Below are positions 1 through 9,679 of a stretch of 36,815 nt of DNA, in pieces. The DNA comes from Gammaproteobacteria bacterium (GTDB taxonomy: Bacteria > Pseudomonadota > Gammaproteobacteria > JAKDMP01), in assembly GCA_027018875.1 (NCBI GenBank), contig JALUYA010000048.1, forward strand, positions 1 through 36,815. Direction: 5' to 3'. Under the pieces are notes generated by a model. It searched no databases. It was given only the letters and a program-made list of their open reading frames with translations, and was not told where the DNA came from. The position numbers were made by a program, and so were the translations under genes. The first letter of the stretch is position 1. Each line of letters opens with the position of its first letter.

Positions 1-121
1 CAAAATGCTCCGCCGCTACCTTCGTCAACGCCGCCGTTAATGTCGTCTTCCCATGATCCACATGACCTATCGTCCCAACATTTATATGCGGCTTCGTACG
101 CTCAAACTTTTCCTTGGACAT
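1..121 (-). CDS. tuf: Elongation factor Tu, N-terminal fragment (runs off left edge)
   Basis: The first 40 codons read on the minus strand give [20 protein letters not shown] followed by [12 protein letters not shown], the unmistakable start of EF-Tu with its P-loop (GHVDHGKT). EF-Tu delivers aminoacyl-tRNA to the ribosome as a GTPase. A GGAG sits nine bases before the ATG. It is the last visible gene of the str operon, 40 bases after fusA, which is the usual place for a tuf copy. The rest of the gene is outside the window. Confidence 0.96.
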   Translation of the reverse strand, partial: MSKEKFERTKPHINVGTIGHVDHGKTTLTAALTKVAAEHF

Positions 122-161
122 TACAGCAATCTCCAAATAACCTGAACAATATTTCGATTCA

Positions 162-2261
162 TTAGGATGCCTTTTTGATGATTTTACTGGCAACATTTCC
201 TGGTGCTTCGGCATAATAGCCGAACTGCATGGAATAATTAGCCCGCCCCTGGGTAGAAGATCGCAATGAAGTTGCATAGCCGAACATCTCGGCTAGCGGA
301 ACCTCGGCCCGAATAATCTTACCCGACGGTATATCCTCCATCCCCAAAACCAATCCTCGACGCCGATTCAGATCACCGACCACATCCCCCATGTATTGCT
401 CCGGGGTCACCACTTCAACCTGCATAATCGGTTCAAGCAAATAGCCCCCACCTTTCACCATCGCCTGCTTAAATGCCATCGAGGCGGCAATCTTGAAGGC
501 CATTTCCGATGAGTCCACATCGTGATAAGACCCGTCAAATAACGTAGCACAAAAATCAATCACCGGGTATCCCGCGATCACACCGTTCGCCATTTGTTCC
601 TGAATACCTTTATCAACCGCCGGGATATATTCCTTTGGCACCGTTCCGCCAACGATTTTATTAATAAACCGGTAACCTTCCCCCCGTTTGAGTGGCTCAA
701 ATCGAATCCAGACATGTCCATACTGACCACGCCCACCCGACTGGCGTATGAATTTTCCTTCCTGCTCGACCGTCTGACGCAATGTTTCCCGATAGGCCAC
801 TTGAGGGCGCCCTATATTAGCTTCTACATTAAATTCCCGCTGCATCCGATCCACAATGATTTCAAGGTGTAACTCACCCATACCCGAGATAATGGTTTGC
901 CCGGATTCCTCATCAGTATGTACCCGGAAAGAGGGATCCTCCCGGGCCAACTTCTGTAATGCCAACCCCATTTTTTCCTGATCTGGCTTAGTCTTAGGCT
1001 CTACGGCCACTGAAATAACGGGATCCGGGAAAACCATGCGCTCCAGCATGACCGGGGCATCACTCGCACACAGGGTATCCCCCGTAGTGACATCTTTCAC
1101 GCCCACGGCGGCGGCAATATCCCCAGCGCGAACTTCCTTTATTTCCTCCCGGGTGTTGGCATGCATCTGCAGTAGCCGTCCTATGCGCTCCTTACGCTCC
1201 TTGACGGGGTTATACACCAGGTCGCCCGATTGCAATACGCCTGAATATACACGCAAGAAGGTCAATGACCCCACATATGGGTCAGTAGCAATTTTAAAAG
1301 CCAGCGCGGAAAACGGCTCGTCATCATTGGGATGGCGCTCTATCACGGTATCTTCGGTATCATCCAGATGCCCCTGAACAGCCGGTACATCAATAGGAGA
1401 AGGCAAATAATCGATCACGGCATCCAAAATCGTTTGTACGCCCTTGTTCTTAAAAGCCGAACCGCACAGCACCGGAACAATTTCGCCCGCAATGGTACGC
1501 GCCCGCAATCCCCGTTGAATCTCCTCGTTCGTCAACTGAGCCGACTCGAGATACCGCTCCATCAACTCCTCATCCGCTTCTGCCGCAGCCTCGGTCAGCA
1601 GTTCCCGCAACTGCCCTGACTTTTCCTCCAAATCTTTGGGGATAGGCCGCGACTGGTAGGTGACCCCACGATCCGCCTCGTTCCAATATATTGCCCGCAT
1701 ACCGATTAAATCGATTATCCCCTGAAAATCATCCTCGACACCAATAGGAATCTGCACCATGATTGGATTTGCGCCAAGGCGTTCCTTGACCATGCGAACC
1801 GACCGGTAATAATCAGCCCCCATCTTGTCCATCTTATTAACAAATACCAAGCGCGGAACATGGTAACGATCCGCCTGCCGCCAAACTGTTTCGGTCTGAG
1901 GCTCGACACCGGCATTGGCATCCAATATGCAAATTGCCCCATCCAACACACGCAGACTACGCTCCACCTCAATGGTGAAATCGACATGTCCCGGGGTATC
2001 GATAATGTTGATCCTATGCTCGGGATACTGCCCGTCCATTCCGTTCCAGAAGGCGGTAGTGGCCGCCGAGGTAATGGTGATTCCGCGCTCCTGCTCCTGC
2101 TCCATCCAATCCATGATGGCGGTGCCTTCATGCACTTCGCCCATCTTGTGGGAGACACCGGTATAAAATAGAATACGTTCGGTCGTTGTCGTCTTGCCAG
2201 CATCAATATGAGCCATAATCCCTAGATTACGGTATCTTTCAATGGGAGTTTTACGCGCCAC
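162..2261 (-). CDS. fusA: Elongation factor G
   Basis: Translational GTPase that drives translocation of tRNA and mRNA on the ribosome and, with RRF, ribosome recycling. The protein starts [15 protein letters not shown] and carries the G1 motif [10 protein letters not shown], the switch II region DTPGHVDF and the NKMD motif, followed by domains II-V; length 699 residues, as usual for the family. The start is placed at the GTG at 2261, which gives the conserved MAR-TPI-RYRN N terminus and has GAGG seven bases upstream; a TTG two codons earlier is less likely. It lies between rpsG and tuf in the str operon. Confidence 0.98.
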   Translation of the reverse strand: MARKTPIERYRNLGIMAHIDAGKTTTTERILFYTGVSHKMGEVHEGTAIMDWMEQEQERGITITSAATTAFWNGMDGQYPEHRINIIDTPGHVDFTIEVERSLRVLDGAICILDANAGVEPQTETVWRQADRYHVPRLVFVNKMDKMGADYYRSVRMVKERLGANPIMVQIPIGVEDDFQGIIDLIGMRAIYWNEADRGVTYQSRPIPKDLEEKSGQLRELLTEAAAEADEELMERYLESAQLTNEEIQRGLRARTIAGEIVPVLCGSAFKNKGVQTILDAVIDYLPSPIDVPAVQGHLDDTEDTVIERHPNDDEPFSALAFKIATDPYVGSLTFLRVYSGVLQSGDLVYNPVKERKERIGRLLQMHANTREEIKEVRAGDIAAAVGVKDVTTGDTLCASDAPVMLERMVFPDPVISVAVEPKTKPDQEKMGLALQKLAREDPSFRVHTDEESGQTIISGMGELHLEIIVDRMQREFNVEANIGRPQVAYRETLRQTVEQEGKFIRQSGGRGQYGHVWIRFEPLKRGEGYRFINKIVGGTVPKEYIPAVDKGIQEQMANGVIAGYPVIDFCATLFDGSYHDVDSSEMAFKIAASMAFKQAMVKGGGYLLEPIMQVEVVTPEQYMGDVVGDLNRRRGLVLGMEDIPSGKIIRAEVPLAEMFGYATSLRSSTQGRANYSMQFGYYAEAPGNVASKIIKKAS

Positions 2262-2351
2262 AATCAAACCTCAATCATTAAACCTTCTTATCAACGTGCG
2301 CATCAATCACATAAATGAGGGCGCACAAGTAACCTTTACCAGCAATAACCT

Positions 2352-2819
2352 TTACCAACGATAATGAGAAAAAGCCTTGTTGGCCTCGGCCATGCGATGG
2401 ATGTCCTCACGCCGTTTTACCGCCGCACCGCGACTCTGGGATGCATCCATCAATTCACCGGCCAAGCGCTCAGCCATAGATTTTTCCGACCGCTTACGTG
2501 AAGCCTCGATAATCCAACGCATCGCCAACGCATTCTGGCGTACGGGGCGCACCTCGACTGGAACCTGGTATGTGGCCCCCCCCACTCGGCGCGACTTGAC
2601 TTCCACCATCGGGCGCGTATTCTCAAAAGCCTTTTCCAGTATAGCCAGCGGCTCGAGATCATGCTGTCCCAATCGATCAAGTGCACCATAAACAATATTC
2701 TCGGCTATTGATTTCTTCCCTGAAACCATCACAATATTGATAAATTTGGTTAATTGTTCACTACCATACTTCGGATCCGGCAAAACCTGCCGTTTTGCAA
2801 CTACTCGTCGCCTAGACAT
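2352..2819 (-). CDS. rpsG: 30S ribosomal protein S7
   Basis: Primary 16S rRNA-binding protein that nucleates the head of the small subunit. The 155-residue protein has the family signature [18 protein letters not shown] near the start and the usual basic C-terminal half ([21 protein letters not shown]). It is the second gene of the str operon, 21 bases after rpsL and about 90 bases before fusA. In E. coli S7 represses its own operon from the rpsL-rpsG gap; here that gap is very short (21 bases), so the E. coli-style site, if it exists, would have to be different. Confidence 0.98.
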   Translation of the reverse strand: MSRRRVVAKRQVLPDPKYGSEQLTKFINIVMVSGKKSIAENIVYGALDRLGQHDLEPLAILEKAFENTRPMVEVKSRRVGGATYQVPVEVRPVRQNALAMRWIIEASRKRSEKSMAERLAGELMDASQSRGAAVKRREDIHRMAEANKAFSHYRW

Positions 2820-2840
2820 ATCGGTCTCCTAACCTATCGC

Positions 2841-3215
2841 TCAACCCTTAGGTTGTTTCGTACCATACTTGGACCGACCCTGGCGGCGGTCATTCACACC
2901 GGAACAATCCAGGCTTCCCCGCACGGTGTGATAACGCACACCCGGCAGATCCTTTACACGCCCCCCACGAATCAGCACTACCGAATGTTCCTGCAGGTTA
3001 TGGCCTTCACCACCTATATAACTAGTAACCTCAAATCCATTGGTCAGGCGCACACGAACCACCTTGCGTAAGGCGGAATTTGGCTTTTTCGGAGTCGTGG
3101 TGTACACCCGTGTGCATACGCCGCGCTTCTGCGGACTTCCGGCAAGCGCTGGAACCTTGTTTTTTTCGCGCGGCTTGCGCCGTGGCTTACGAACTAACTG
3201 ATTGGTTGTCGCCAT
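2841..3215 (-). CDS. rpsL: 30S ribosomal protein S12
   Basis: Decoding-centre protein of the small subunit; the site of streptomycin-resistance mutations. The 124-residue sequence starts [12 protein letters not shown], and contains the conserved [12 protein letters not shown] loop (with the lysine that is Lys42 in E. coli) and the [12 protein letters not shown] segment with the second resistance site. I chose the ATG at 3215 (AGGTGGG just upstream) rather than a codon three positions earlier because it gives the conserved N terminus. First gene of the str operon; a strong promoter and a leader hairpin lie immediately upstream. Confidence 0.98.
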   Translation of the reverse strand: MATTNQLVRKPRRKPREKNKVPALAGSPQKRGVCTRVYTTTPKKPNSALRKVVRVRLTNGFEVTSYIGGEGHNLQEHSVVLIRGGRVKDLPGVRYHTVRGSLDCSGVNDRRQGRSKYGTKQPKG

Positions 3216-3244
3216 CGGACCCACCTATCCGGTTTAATAATCAG

Positions 3245-3269
3245 AAAAAGAGGCCGGCTGGGCCGGCCT
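3245..3269 (-). terminator. Terminator-like hairpin in the str operon leader
   Basis: On the minus strand the sequence reads AGGCCGGC-CCA-GCCGGCCT, a perfect 8-bp G+C-rich stem with a 3-base loop (3251-3269), followed by CTTTTT (3250-3245). This has the form of an intrinsic terminator. It lies between the predicted str transcription start (near 3278) and the rpsL ATG, about 30 bases before the gene, so it would act on the operon's own leader as an attenuator unless an upstream tRNA transcript reads through to it. The structure is seen; the regulatory role is inferred. Confidence 0.6.
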
Positions 3270-3284
3270 TCACTTAGCTTATTA

Positions 3285-3313
3285 ATGTTAAAGGCATCCT
3301 CATCTGATGTCAA
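3285..3313 (-). promoter_or_regulatory. Sigma-70 promoter of the str operon
   Basis: Minus strand: perfect -35 TTGACA (3313-3308), 17-base spacer, -10 TAACAT (3290-3285). This is the best sigma-70 match seen in the window and lies 70 bases upstream of rpsL, with transcription expected to start near 3278. Confidence 0.8.
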
Positions 3314-3752
3314 GGGCCTATCACTAGATACTTGGCTATTCAAAAATTCCCCTTCGGCTATAGAAGCCCAAGACTGATCCCGCAGTCGAAGGCAGGGTTC
3401 CCGGCTATCCAAACCGTTTTTTGGCTTAGCGCCAAGGAGGCGTTTTCTGCAAATAACTTACAAATACGGTTACGGACATATCTTCCCCCTGAGCACGCAA
3501 ACCACAAATCGTATAATTCCGGGGTTTGCCTCTAAATCCCCAATCCGGTGCTCCCGAGTCAAGATACCCGTGCCTTGCAATGATTTGAAGCGGGCGGCCT
3601 TTCCCGCAGGTTTACGCCCGCCGAGCAGTTTGCTCCACGAACTTGGTGCGCCGCCTTACGGATATCGCCACAGGCGACTTTATTCACAAGCATCGCGTAG
3701 ATAGGTCAGATTTATCGAACCTGTAAAATCCAAAATAAGCTATTGATTTTAT
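3314..3752. other. 439-base gap between tRNA-Lys and the str promoter
   Basis: No convincing protein gene. On the plus strand there is a consensus-like -10 TATAAT (3512-3517, no good -35), then a run of hairpins: GGGGTTT/AAATCCCC (3521-3541), a perfect 7-bp stem GCGGGCG/CGCCCGC (3590-3596 with 3615-3621), GAGCA/TGCTC (3623-3635), and TCGCC/GGCGA (3665-3677) followed by CTTTATT. This may be a structured small RNA of about 160 bases, but I do not recognise the family. Confidence 0.3.
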
Positions 3753-3829
<77 letters not shown>

Positions 3830-3937
3830 CGAGAGAATCCACCTGGACAGGTTATCTGTCGAGATTGACCAGCAGATATTTTCGGTAAAAACCTAAATGC
3901 CATAAATAACACATTTCAATTTTTCAAGATCATGAAT

Positions 3938-4014
3938 TGGGGTGGACGATGGGATTTGAACCCACGACCACCGGAGCCACAATCCGGGGCTCTACCAACT
4001 GAGCTACGCCCACC
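3938..4014 (-). tRNA. tRNA-His (anticodon GTG)
   Basis: Minus strand cloverleaf with anticodon loop TTGTGGC (anticodon GTG), T arm GGGTTCAAATCCC and encoded CCA (3940-3938). The extra 5' G (G-1) pairs with the C73 discriminator, the identity element that HisRS requires. A TATAAT -10 lies about 30 bases upstream of the 5' end. Confidence 0.96.
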
Positions 4015-4044
4015 ATCGTCGCGTCCATCGGCGACGCGGAGGTT

Positions 4045-4075
4045 ATTATACTGAAACTCAAGGGCGAATGCGCAA
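4045..4075 (-). promoter_or_regulatory. Promoter of the tRNA-His/tRNA-Lys unit
   Basis: Minus strand: -10 TATAAT (4050-4045, exact consensus) and a weak -35 TTGCGC (4075-4070) at a 19-base spacing. Transcription would start near 4038, about 24 bases before tRNA-His. The -10 is strong, the -35 only suggestive. Confidence 0.55.
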
Positions 4076-4255
4076 ATGTCGCAATCCAAGAGCGGCACAT
4101 CCTCCGGGATCCGAACCTGGATCCCGGGTTTGTTGCAAGATACCCTCCACAAGTTCCCGAAGCTATCGAACCCAGATCAACAGGAATTAAAAGGACAATT
4201 GTCACCCTCTTCCGTAATTTTCAAGCCCGACCGCCTCCCCAGGCGAAACCGGGCC

Positions 4256-4714
4256 TTAAAAGGGGATATCGTCGTCGTCCATCTCCTCCGGGATACTGGT
4301 CGGCGCCCCGCTCGCTGAAGGTTCCGGGCGTACCTCGTTCGAGCCCGAACGAGACACCCCGCCACCGCCTTCGCCACGCCCTCCAAGCATCTGCATATCC
4401 GCCGCTACCACCTCGGTGGAGTAACGATCCTGCCCATCCTGGCCTTGCCATTTACGGGTCTGGAGCCGCCCTTCGAGATAGACCTGCGAACCCTTGCGAA
4501 GGTACTGCTCGGCAATCTCGCCCAGTTTTCCGAACAACACCACCCGATGCCATTCAGTACGTTCCTGCATCTCACCCGACTGCTTGTTCTTCCAGCGTTC
4601 CGAGGTGGCAACACGCAAATTCGCCACTGCCGTACCGGACTGGGTATAACGCACTTCGGGATCCGCTCCGAGATGCCCGATCAAAATCACTTTATTGACG
4701 CCCCGACTGGCCAT
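4256..4714 (-). CDS. ssb: Single-stranded DNA-binding protein
   Basis: Binds single-stranded DNA during replication, recombination and repair. The 152-residue protein has an N-terminal OB fold ([22 protein letters not shown], then [22 protein letters not shown]) through about residue 110, a short Gly/Ser/Pro-rich linker and the acidic tail MDDDDIPF that recruits partner proteins. GGGAGG lies five bases before the ATG. The gene stands alone between the riboflavin genes and the tRNA pair. An imperfect hairpin (4223-4257) overlaps the stop codon but has no T tract. Confidence 0.97.
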   Translation of the reverse strand: MASRGVNKVILIGHLGADPEVRYTQSGTAVANLRVATSERWKNKQSGEMQERTEWHRVVLFGKLGEIAEQYLRKGSQVYLEGRLQTRKWQGQDGQDRYSTEVVAADMQMLGGRGEGGGGVSRSGSNEVRPEPSASGAPTSIPEEMDDDDIPF

Positions 4715-4805
4715 GCCCGCCTCCCTTATCAGTCCAAGTAAATTCAGTCAAATAATATTGTACCCTGAGGCGGCACCGGCCTTTCGGATCCCATCTCCCC
4801 GGGAA

Positions 4806-5942
4806 CTAAACAAGGTCGGGATCCTCATAGCCGACCACGTCGAGTCCAAAACCCGAGATAGCCTGCATACGCCGTGGTGCCGATAACACTCGCATGCGAC
4901 GCACCCCCAGATCGGCAAGGATCTGGGCACCGATACCATAGGTTCTCAGATTTGTAGCCTCTTCTTCCCCTCCTGCCGCGGCCGAGGCGGCACCAACCCC
5001 TTCCTGCTCGATCTGGCGCACCAACGCGGCGGGATCTTCAGGCCGACGCAGGAGTACGAGTACCCCCCCCTCAGCGGCAATCCGCTCGAGACTTGCCGTA
5101 AGCGGCCGCCCAAGCGCCGACCAACGCACTCCGAGCACATCACCGAGTGTACTCATGATCTGCACCCGAACTAGGACTGGTTGCTCGGGATTTATCTCGC
5201 CGCTGACCAGAGCCAGATGAACCGCACCATGTACATGGTCCTCGTAGGCCACGAGACGCATCTCCCCGTAGGCGGTTGGAACCTGATGATCACTGAGCCG
5301 TTCAACGCTGCGCTCATGCTCGAACCGATAGCAAATCAGGTCGGCGATGGTGCCTACCTTCAGGCCATGCTTACGGGCAAAGCGTACCAGGTTATCGCCG
5401 CGGCGCATGCTACCATCATCGGCAACGATCTCGCAGATAATCGCCGCCGGCGCCAATCCGGCCAGGCGGACCAGATCCACCGAAGCCTCGGTATGCCCCG
5501 CACGGCAAAGTACGCCCCCTTCAGCATAACGCAACGGGAAAATATGCCCGGGGCGAGTGAAGTCCTCGGGGCTGGCCGCCGGATCGGCCAAGGCACGGAT
5601 GGTTCGAGCCCTGTCATGGGCTGAAATCCCGGTGGTCGTACCTCTATAATCAACCGAAACTGTGAAAGCAGTGTGATGGGTCTCGGTGTTTTCAGCCACC
5701 ATCTGCGGCAACATGAGTGCATCGAGCCGCTCCCGCGTGGTCGGAAGACAGATAATTCCACTGGTATGGCGAACAAAAAACGCCACCTGCTCGGGGTTGA
5801 CCTTCTCCGCTGCCATGACCAGGTCACCCTCATTTTCACGTCCCTCGTCATCCATCACGACAACTATCTCACCACGCTGTACGGCCTCGATCAATTCGGG
5901 AATCGAGTCTACCCCGAGCGCGAGTTCCTGCACTTTCGCCAT
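4806..5942 (-). CDS. ribB: DHBP synthase fused to a degenerate GTP cyclohydrolase II domain (RibB-RibX type)
   Basis: The N-terminal about 205 residues are a complete 3,4-dihydroxy-2-butanone-4-phosphate synthase: MDDEGRENEGDL, the HTSGIICLPTT loop and HTEASVDLVRLAG are all present. This half makes the four-carbon unit of lumazine from ribulose 5-phosphate. The C-terminal about 170 residues align with RibA, but the zinc site is gone: where active RibA has a three-cysteine pattern (SECLTGD...RCDCG), this protein reads IMSTLGDVLGVRWSALG with no cysteine. Such hybrids (called RibBX in Shewanella work) lack cyclohydrolase activity, so a separate ribA is expected elsewhere. Last gene of glyA-nrdR-ribD-ribE-ribB, 29 bases after ribE. 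Often annotated ribBA; the RibA name would mislead. Confidence 0.93.
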   Translation of the reverse strand: MAKVQELALGVDSIPELIEAVQRGEIVVVMDDEGRENEGDLVMAAEKVNPEQVAFFVRHTSGIICLPTTRERLDALMLPQMVAENTETHHTAFTVSVDYRGTTTGISAHDRARTIRALADPAASPEDFTRPGHIFPLRYAEGGVLCRAGHTEASVDLVRLAGLAPAAIICEIVADDGSMRRGDNLVRFARKHGLKVGTIADLICYRFEHERSVERLSDHQVPTAYGEMRLVAYEDHVHGAVHLALVSGEINPEQPVLVRVQIMSTLGDVLGVRWSALGRPLTASLERIAAEGGVLVLLRRPEDPAALVRQIEQEGVGAASAAAGGEEEATNLRTYGIGAQILADLGVRRMRVLSAPRRMQAISGFGLDVVGYEDPDLV

Positions 5943-5971
5943 ATCCGATCCACCATCTCACCCTAAAGAAG

Positions 5972-6592
5972 CTATTTTCGCATACCCGGGTTCAGGCCGC
6001 GGGAATCGAGCAGGCGATCGAGGTAGCGGGCGATTAGATCCACCTCGATATTAACCTTTACCCCCGGTTCGCAAGCACCTAGTATCGTGCATTTACGGGT
6101 CGCCGGAATCAGCATCACGGCAACAGCGGAATTGCTCACGGAATTCACGGTCAGGCTAACCCCATCCACGCTGATCGAGCCCTTGGTGGCCACAAACCGC
6201 ATCAGCGCCCCGGGCAAGCGAATCCGCACATCCCAAGCGCCGACGGCCTCGCGTCGAACCGAGATCACTTCACCAACTCCGTCAACATGTCCACTGACCA
6301 GGTGTCCGCCAAGCGCATCCCCGGCCGCAAGTGGGGGCTCAAGATTGACGGGACTGCCTTCCGGCAAGGCGCCAAGGGTAGTATGCGCCAGGGTCTCGAC
6401 CGAGGCATCTACCTCGAAACGTCCCGGTGCAGACGCAATCACGGTTAGGCAACAACCGTTCACAGCCACGCTGGCGCCAAGACTAAACGCGGAATCCGGG
6501 AGTACGCTTGCCGCAAACACCAGCCGAGCGCCATCCCCCCGAGATTCGCGCCGCAACAGCTGGCCGGTGCCGACAACTATTCCGGTAAACAC
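5972..6592 (-). CDS. ribE: Riboflavin synthase, alpha chain
   Basis: Dismutates two 6,7-dimethyl-8-ribityllumazine molecules to riboflavin and the pyrimidinedione precursor. The 206-residue protein has the duplicated lumazine-binding barrel: repeat 1 begins [10 protein letters not shown] and contains VNGCCLTV, repeat 2 contains LGGHLVSGHVDGVGEV and VDGVSLTVNSV. The start is a GTG with a GGAGG nine bases upstream, lying inside the end of ribD, so the two genes overlap by 16 bases and are probably translationally coupled. The gene is called ribC in E. coli. Confidence 0.96.
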   Translation of the reverse strand: MFTGIVVGTGQLLRRESRGDGARLVFAASVLPDSAFSLGASVAVNGCCLTVIASAPGRFEVDASVETLAHTTLGALPEGSPVNLEPPLAAGDALGGHLVSGHVDGVGEVISVRREAVGAWDVRIRLPGALMRFVATKGSISVDGVSLTVNSVSNSAVAVMLIPATRKCTILGACEPGVKVNIEVDLIARYLDRLLDSRGLNPGMRK

Positions 6593-7716
6593 AGGCTTCT
6601 TCCTCCCTCGGGTTGCAGTCTAAGCCGGGCATCGCGCCCCACGCGCTGGAGGGTGATAATACGCCATGGCGGCACCTCGGGAAGCGATTGAAGATCAGCC
6701 ACCGCGGCGAAAGGCAAGGCCCCGGTACCAAGCAGATGCGGCCCATAATAGAGTTCAAGCTCATCCACCCAGCCGCCGGCAAGGAGTGCCCCCGCAAGCC
6801 GCGGGCCAGCCTCGGCATAAAGCGAATTAAAGCCCATCTCACCCAGTTGCGCGAATATAACGGCAAGATCCGGTCTCCCGTCGCGTCCGGGCGGAAGCGG
6901 ATGCACCCGCGCACCCGCTGCCTCCAACGCTGCACGCCGCGGTGCAGCAACCGTATCGAGGCAAAACAAATGGACCATGCCCGGCTCGCGTAACAGGGCC
7001 GCGGTGGGCCGGGTGTAAAGGTGTGGGTCGAGCACCACCCGGGCCGGCTGGCGGCAAACGCGCGCCAGCCTCACACTCAGCCGGGGATCATCGGCGAGCA
7101 CCGTTCCCACCCCTGTCATAATCGCCGAAGCCCGGGCCCTGGCCCGATGTACGGCGGCACGGGCGACGGTCCCGGTTATCCAGCGGCTTTTTCCCGATGC
7201 CAGGGCTGAACGCCCATCCAGGCTGCTCGCGAGTTTGAGGGTGATCCAGGGGCGGCCCCGTTCGTGGCGGCTGAAGAAACCCCGATTTAGCCGCCGCGCT
7301 TCATCCGCACACAGACCGACAACCGTTTCAATACCCGCTTCACGCAGTAATGACAAGCCGGTACCCGCAATTGTGGGATTCGGGTCAGTGCTGGCCACGA
7401 CTACACGCCTCAGACCGGCAACGACCAAGGCCGGTGCACAGGGTGGCGTCCGGCCGTGATGGCTGCAAGGTTCCAGTGTTATGTAAGCCGTCGCACCCCG
7501 TGCAAGCCCCTCCGCCGCCGCCAGCGCCTGAACCTCGGCATGGGGGCCACCGGCGAAGGCGTGCCAACCTTCACCTACCACACATCCATCTCGCACGACC
7601 ACACAGCCGACCGCAGGATTAGGATCGGTGGTGCGAATGCCACGCGTGGCAAGACGCAAGGCGCGGCGCAGGTAGCCGCGGTCACTCTCGCGGAGTCCGT
7701 TCCGCGACACCGTCAT
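6577..7716 (-). CDS. ribD: Bifunctional pyrimidine deaminase / 5-amino-6-uracil reductase
   Basis: Carries out the second and third steps of riboflavin synthesis. The N-terminal deaminase domain has the zinc motif HAEVQAL and [11 protein letters not shown]; the C-terminal reductase domain begins near residue 150 ([17 protein letters not shown]) and contains the substrate loop [15 protein letters not shown]. Length 379 residues, typical. It overlaps nrdR by four bases (ATGA) upstream and ribE by 16 bases downstream, so nrdR-ribD-ribE-ribB is one operon. Confidence 0.96.
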   Translation of the reverse strand: MTVSRNGLRESDRGYLRRALRLATRGIRTTDPNPAVGCVVVRDGCVVGEGWHAFAGGPHAEVQALAAAEGLARGATAYITLEPCSHHGRTPPCAPALVVAGLRRVVVASTDPNPTIAGTGLSLLREAGIETVVGLCADEARRLNRGFFSRHERGRPWITLKLASSLDGRSALASGKSRWITGTVARAAVHRARARASAIMTGVGTVLADDPRLSVRLARVCRQPARVVLDPHLYTRPTAALLREPGMVHLFCLDTVAAPRRAALEAAGARVHPLPPGRDGRPDLAVIFAQLGEMGFNSLYAEAGPRLAGALLAGGWVDELELYYGPHLLGTGALPFAAVADLQSLPEVPPWRIITLQRVGRDARLRLQPEGGRSLCLPE

Positions 7717-8228
7717 GATGCATCGCGACGGGGTTTATCTCGCGGCAATGGACTCCCTCCACTCCCGTGGGAAGGAATCTGGCGCTCCAGCGCCTCGATT
7801 TCCTGCCGAAATGCCGCGACATCTTGAAAGCTTCGATATACCGAAGCAAAACGCACGTAGGCGACCTGATCGAGTTCGGACAGGGCCTGCATCACCTTTT
7901 CGCCGATCTCGCGTGAGTCGATCTCCCGCTCGCCGGTCAGTCGTACTTGCCTGACGAGGCGGTCTATCAACGCATCGACGGCCTCGGTGGATACGGGGCG
8001 CTTTTCCAGCGCATGCAGAATCCCCGTTCGTAGCTTGTCGGCGTCGAAGGGCACCCGGCGGCCATCTCGCTTGACCACCCGTGGCAAAGAAAACTCCGCG
8101 GTTTCAAGGGTTGTAAACCGCGCCGCGCAGGCCAGGCATTCGCGTCGCCGCCGAATCTGCCCCCCCCCGGCCGCAAGCCGCGAATCGATTACCCGGGTTT
8201 CGACGTGAGCGCAGAATGGACAGTGCAT
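7713..8228 (-). CDS. nrdR: Transcriptional repressor NrdR
   Basis: Nucleotide-sensing repressor of ribonucleotide reductase genes. The 171-residue protein has an N-terminal zinc ribbon (MHCPFC ... [17 protein letters not shown], four cysteines in CxxC pairs) and an ATP-cone domain ([20 protein letters not shown]). I start it at the ATG at 8228 because this gives the invariant MHCPFC; open reading frame further upstream only overlaps glyA. It begins four bases after the glyA stop and overlaps ribD by ATGA. The nrdR-ribD neighbourhood is common in proteobacteria. Confidence 0.96.
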   Translation of the reverse strand: MHCPFCAHVETRVIDSRLAAGGGQIRRRRECLACAARFTTLETAEFSLPRVVKRDGRRVPFDADKLRTGILHALEKRPVSTEAVDALIDRLVRQVRLTGEREIDSREIGEKVMQALSELDQVAYVRFASVYRSFQDVAAFRQEIEALERQIPSHGSGGSPLPRDKPRRDAS

Positions 8229-8232
8229 GGAC

Positions 8233-9495
8233 TCAACCCGACGCGTAAACCGGGAAACGGGCAAGCAACGTCCCGACCTCCTCCCTGACCGCGGCGATCC
8301 GGGCCAAATCGCCGGGAGCATCGAGTATATCGGCAATCCAGCCACCCACTCGGCGAATTTCGGCCTCCCCAAGGCCGCGAGTCGTCGCTGCCGGAGTGCC
8401 AATGCGCAGGCCACTGGTCACGAACGGTGAACGTGGATCATTCGGCACCGCATTCTTATTAAGTGTAATATCGGCCGAATGCAACGCCGCCTCAGCATCC
8501 TTGCCGGTCAGATCACGCCCAATCAAATCCACCAAAAATAAGTGGTTGTCGGTGCCTCCAGAAACAATCTTGTAGCCGCGCGCGGCGAGTTCCTCGGCCA
8601 GCGCCCGGGCATTGTCCACCACTTGGTGCTGATAGACCTTGAATTCCGGTTGTAACGCTTCCTTAAAAGCCACCGCCTTGGCCGCGATCACATGCATCAG
8701 CGGCCCCCCCTGGGTACCTGGAAAGATCATCGAATTGAGCTTCTTTTCCAGCTCCGGATCTCCCCCCGCCGCAAGAATCAGCCCGCCGCGCGGGCCCCTC
8801 AAAGTCTTATGTGTGGTCGAGGTCACTACATGAGCATGCGCCAGCGGGCTCGGATACAACCCCGTCGCCACCAACCCAGCCACGTGGGCCATATCGACCA
8901 CTAGCCATGCGCCTACCGCATCGGCAATGGCTCGAAACCGCGCCCAATCAAGAATACGCGAGTAAGCGGAGAACCCGCTCATGATGAGTCGGGGTCGATG
9001 CTCGCGTGCCAGGCGTTCGATCTCGTCGTAATCGACTTCCCCGGTAATAGGGTCGATACCGTATTGCACAGCATGGAACAGTTTGCCCGAAAAGTTGACC
9101 TTCGCCCCGTGGGTGAGATGCCCCCCGTGGGCCAGGCTCATTCCAAGCAGGGTATCACCCGGCTGCAACAGGGCAAAATACACCGCCGCGTTAGCCTGCG
9201 AACCTGAATGTGGCTGCACATTGGCATACTCGCAGCCAAAAAGCCGCTTTGCCCGCTCACGCGCCAGTTCCTCGGCCACGTCCACGTATTCACAGCCACC
9301 GTAATAACGCTTGCCCGGGTAACCCTCGGCATACTTGTTGGTCAATACCGACCCCTGGGCAGCCAGTACCCGGGGGCTCGCGTAGTTCTCCGAGGCGATC
9401 AGCTCCAACTGCGTTTCCTGGCGCCGGCGCTCAGCGGCGATCGCCGCGGCCAGTTCGTCATCGAAACCCTCAATGGCCATATCGGCTGTGTACAT
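8233..9495 (-). CDS. glyA: Serine hydroxymethyltransferase
   Basis: PLP enzyme interconverting serine and glycine with tetrahydrofolate, the main source of one-carbon units. The 420-residue protein has [37 protein letters not shown], and the PLP-lysine segment [16 protein letters not shown]. The ATG at 9495 is preferred: it has AGGG a few bases upstream and gives [15 protein letters not shown], matching the E. coli N terminus in register; a second ATG five codons later has no Shine-Dalgarno. First gene of the glyA-nrdR-rib run and divergent from ettA. Confidence 0.97.
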   Translation of the reverse strand: MYTADMAIEGFDDELAAAIAAERRRQETQLELIASENYASPRVLAAQGSVLTNKYAEGYPGKRYYGGCEYVDVAEELARERAKRLFGCEYANVQPHSGSQANAAVYFALLQPGDTLLGMSLAHGGHLTHGAKVNFSGKLFHAVQYGIDPITGEVDYDEIERLAREHRPRLIMSGFSAYSRILDWARFRAIADAVGAWLVVDMAHVAGLVATGLYPSPLAHAHVVTSTTHKTLRGPRGGLILAAGGDPELEKKLNSMIFPGTQGGPLMHVIAAKAVAFKEALQPEFKVYQHQVVDNARALAEELAARGYKIVSGGTDNHLFLVDLIGRDLTGKDAEAALHSADITLNKNAVPNDPRSPFVTSGLRIGTPAATTRGLGEAEIRRVGGWIADILDAPGDLARIAAVREEVGTLLARFPVYASG

Positions 9496-9645
9496 GACCC
9501 TGTTTCCCGATGGATTCACCGGCAATTGTAGCCGAAGCCTATCATGGTAGGCATTACGGTAGTCCGCCGCCACCAGAAGTAAAGACCATTTTCTACCCCG
9601 CCTGACATGCAAAACCATCGCATCCCTGCCGGCCCTGCCGATCCT

Positions 9646-9651
9646 TATAAT
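9646..9651 (+). promoter_or_regulatory. -10 element likely serving ettA
   Basis: An exact TATAAT lies 28 bases before the ettA ATG in the 184-base divergent gap between glyA and ettA. No recognisable -35 occurs at 16-19 bases upstream, so the promoter call is tentative. Confidence 0.4.
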
Positions 9652-9679
9652 ATCGAGTCCAATAATTTCGGAACCTGCA

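Noticed and set aside
3541-3580. Resemblance of AATCCGGTGCT...CGAGTCAAGATACC to the 3' part of a cobalamin riboswitch
   Set aside because: Only short pieces match; the conserved upstream core, B12 box spacing and a downstream B12-related gene are all missing.
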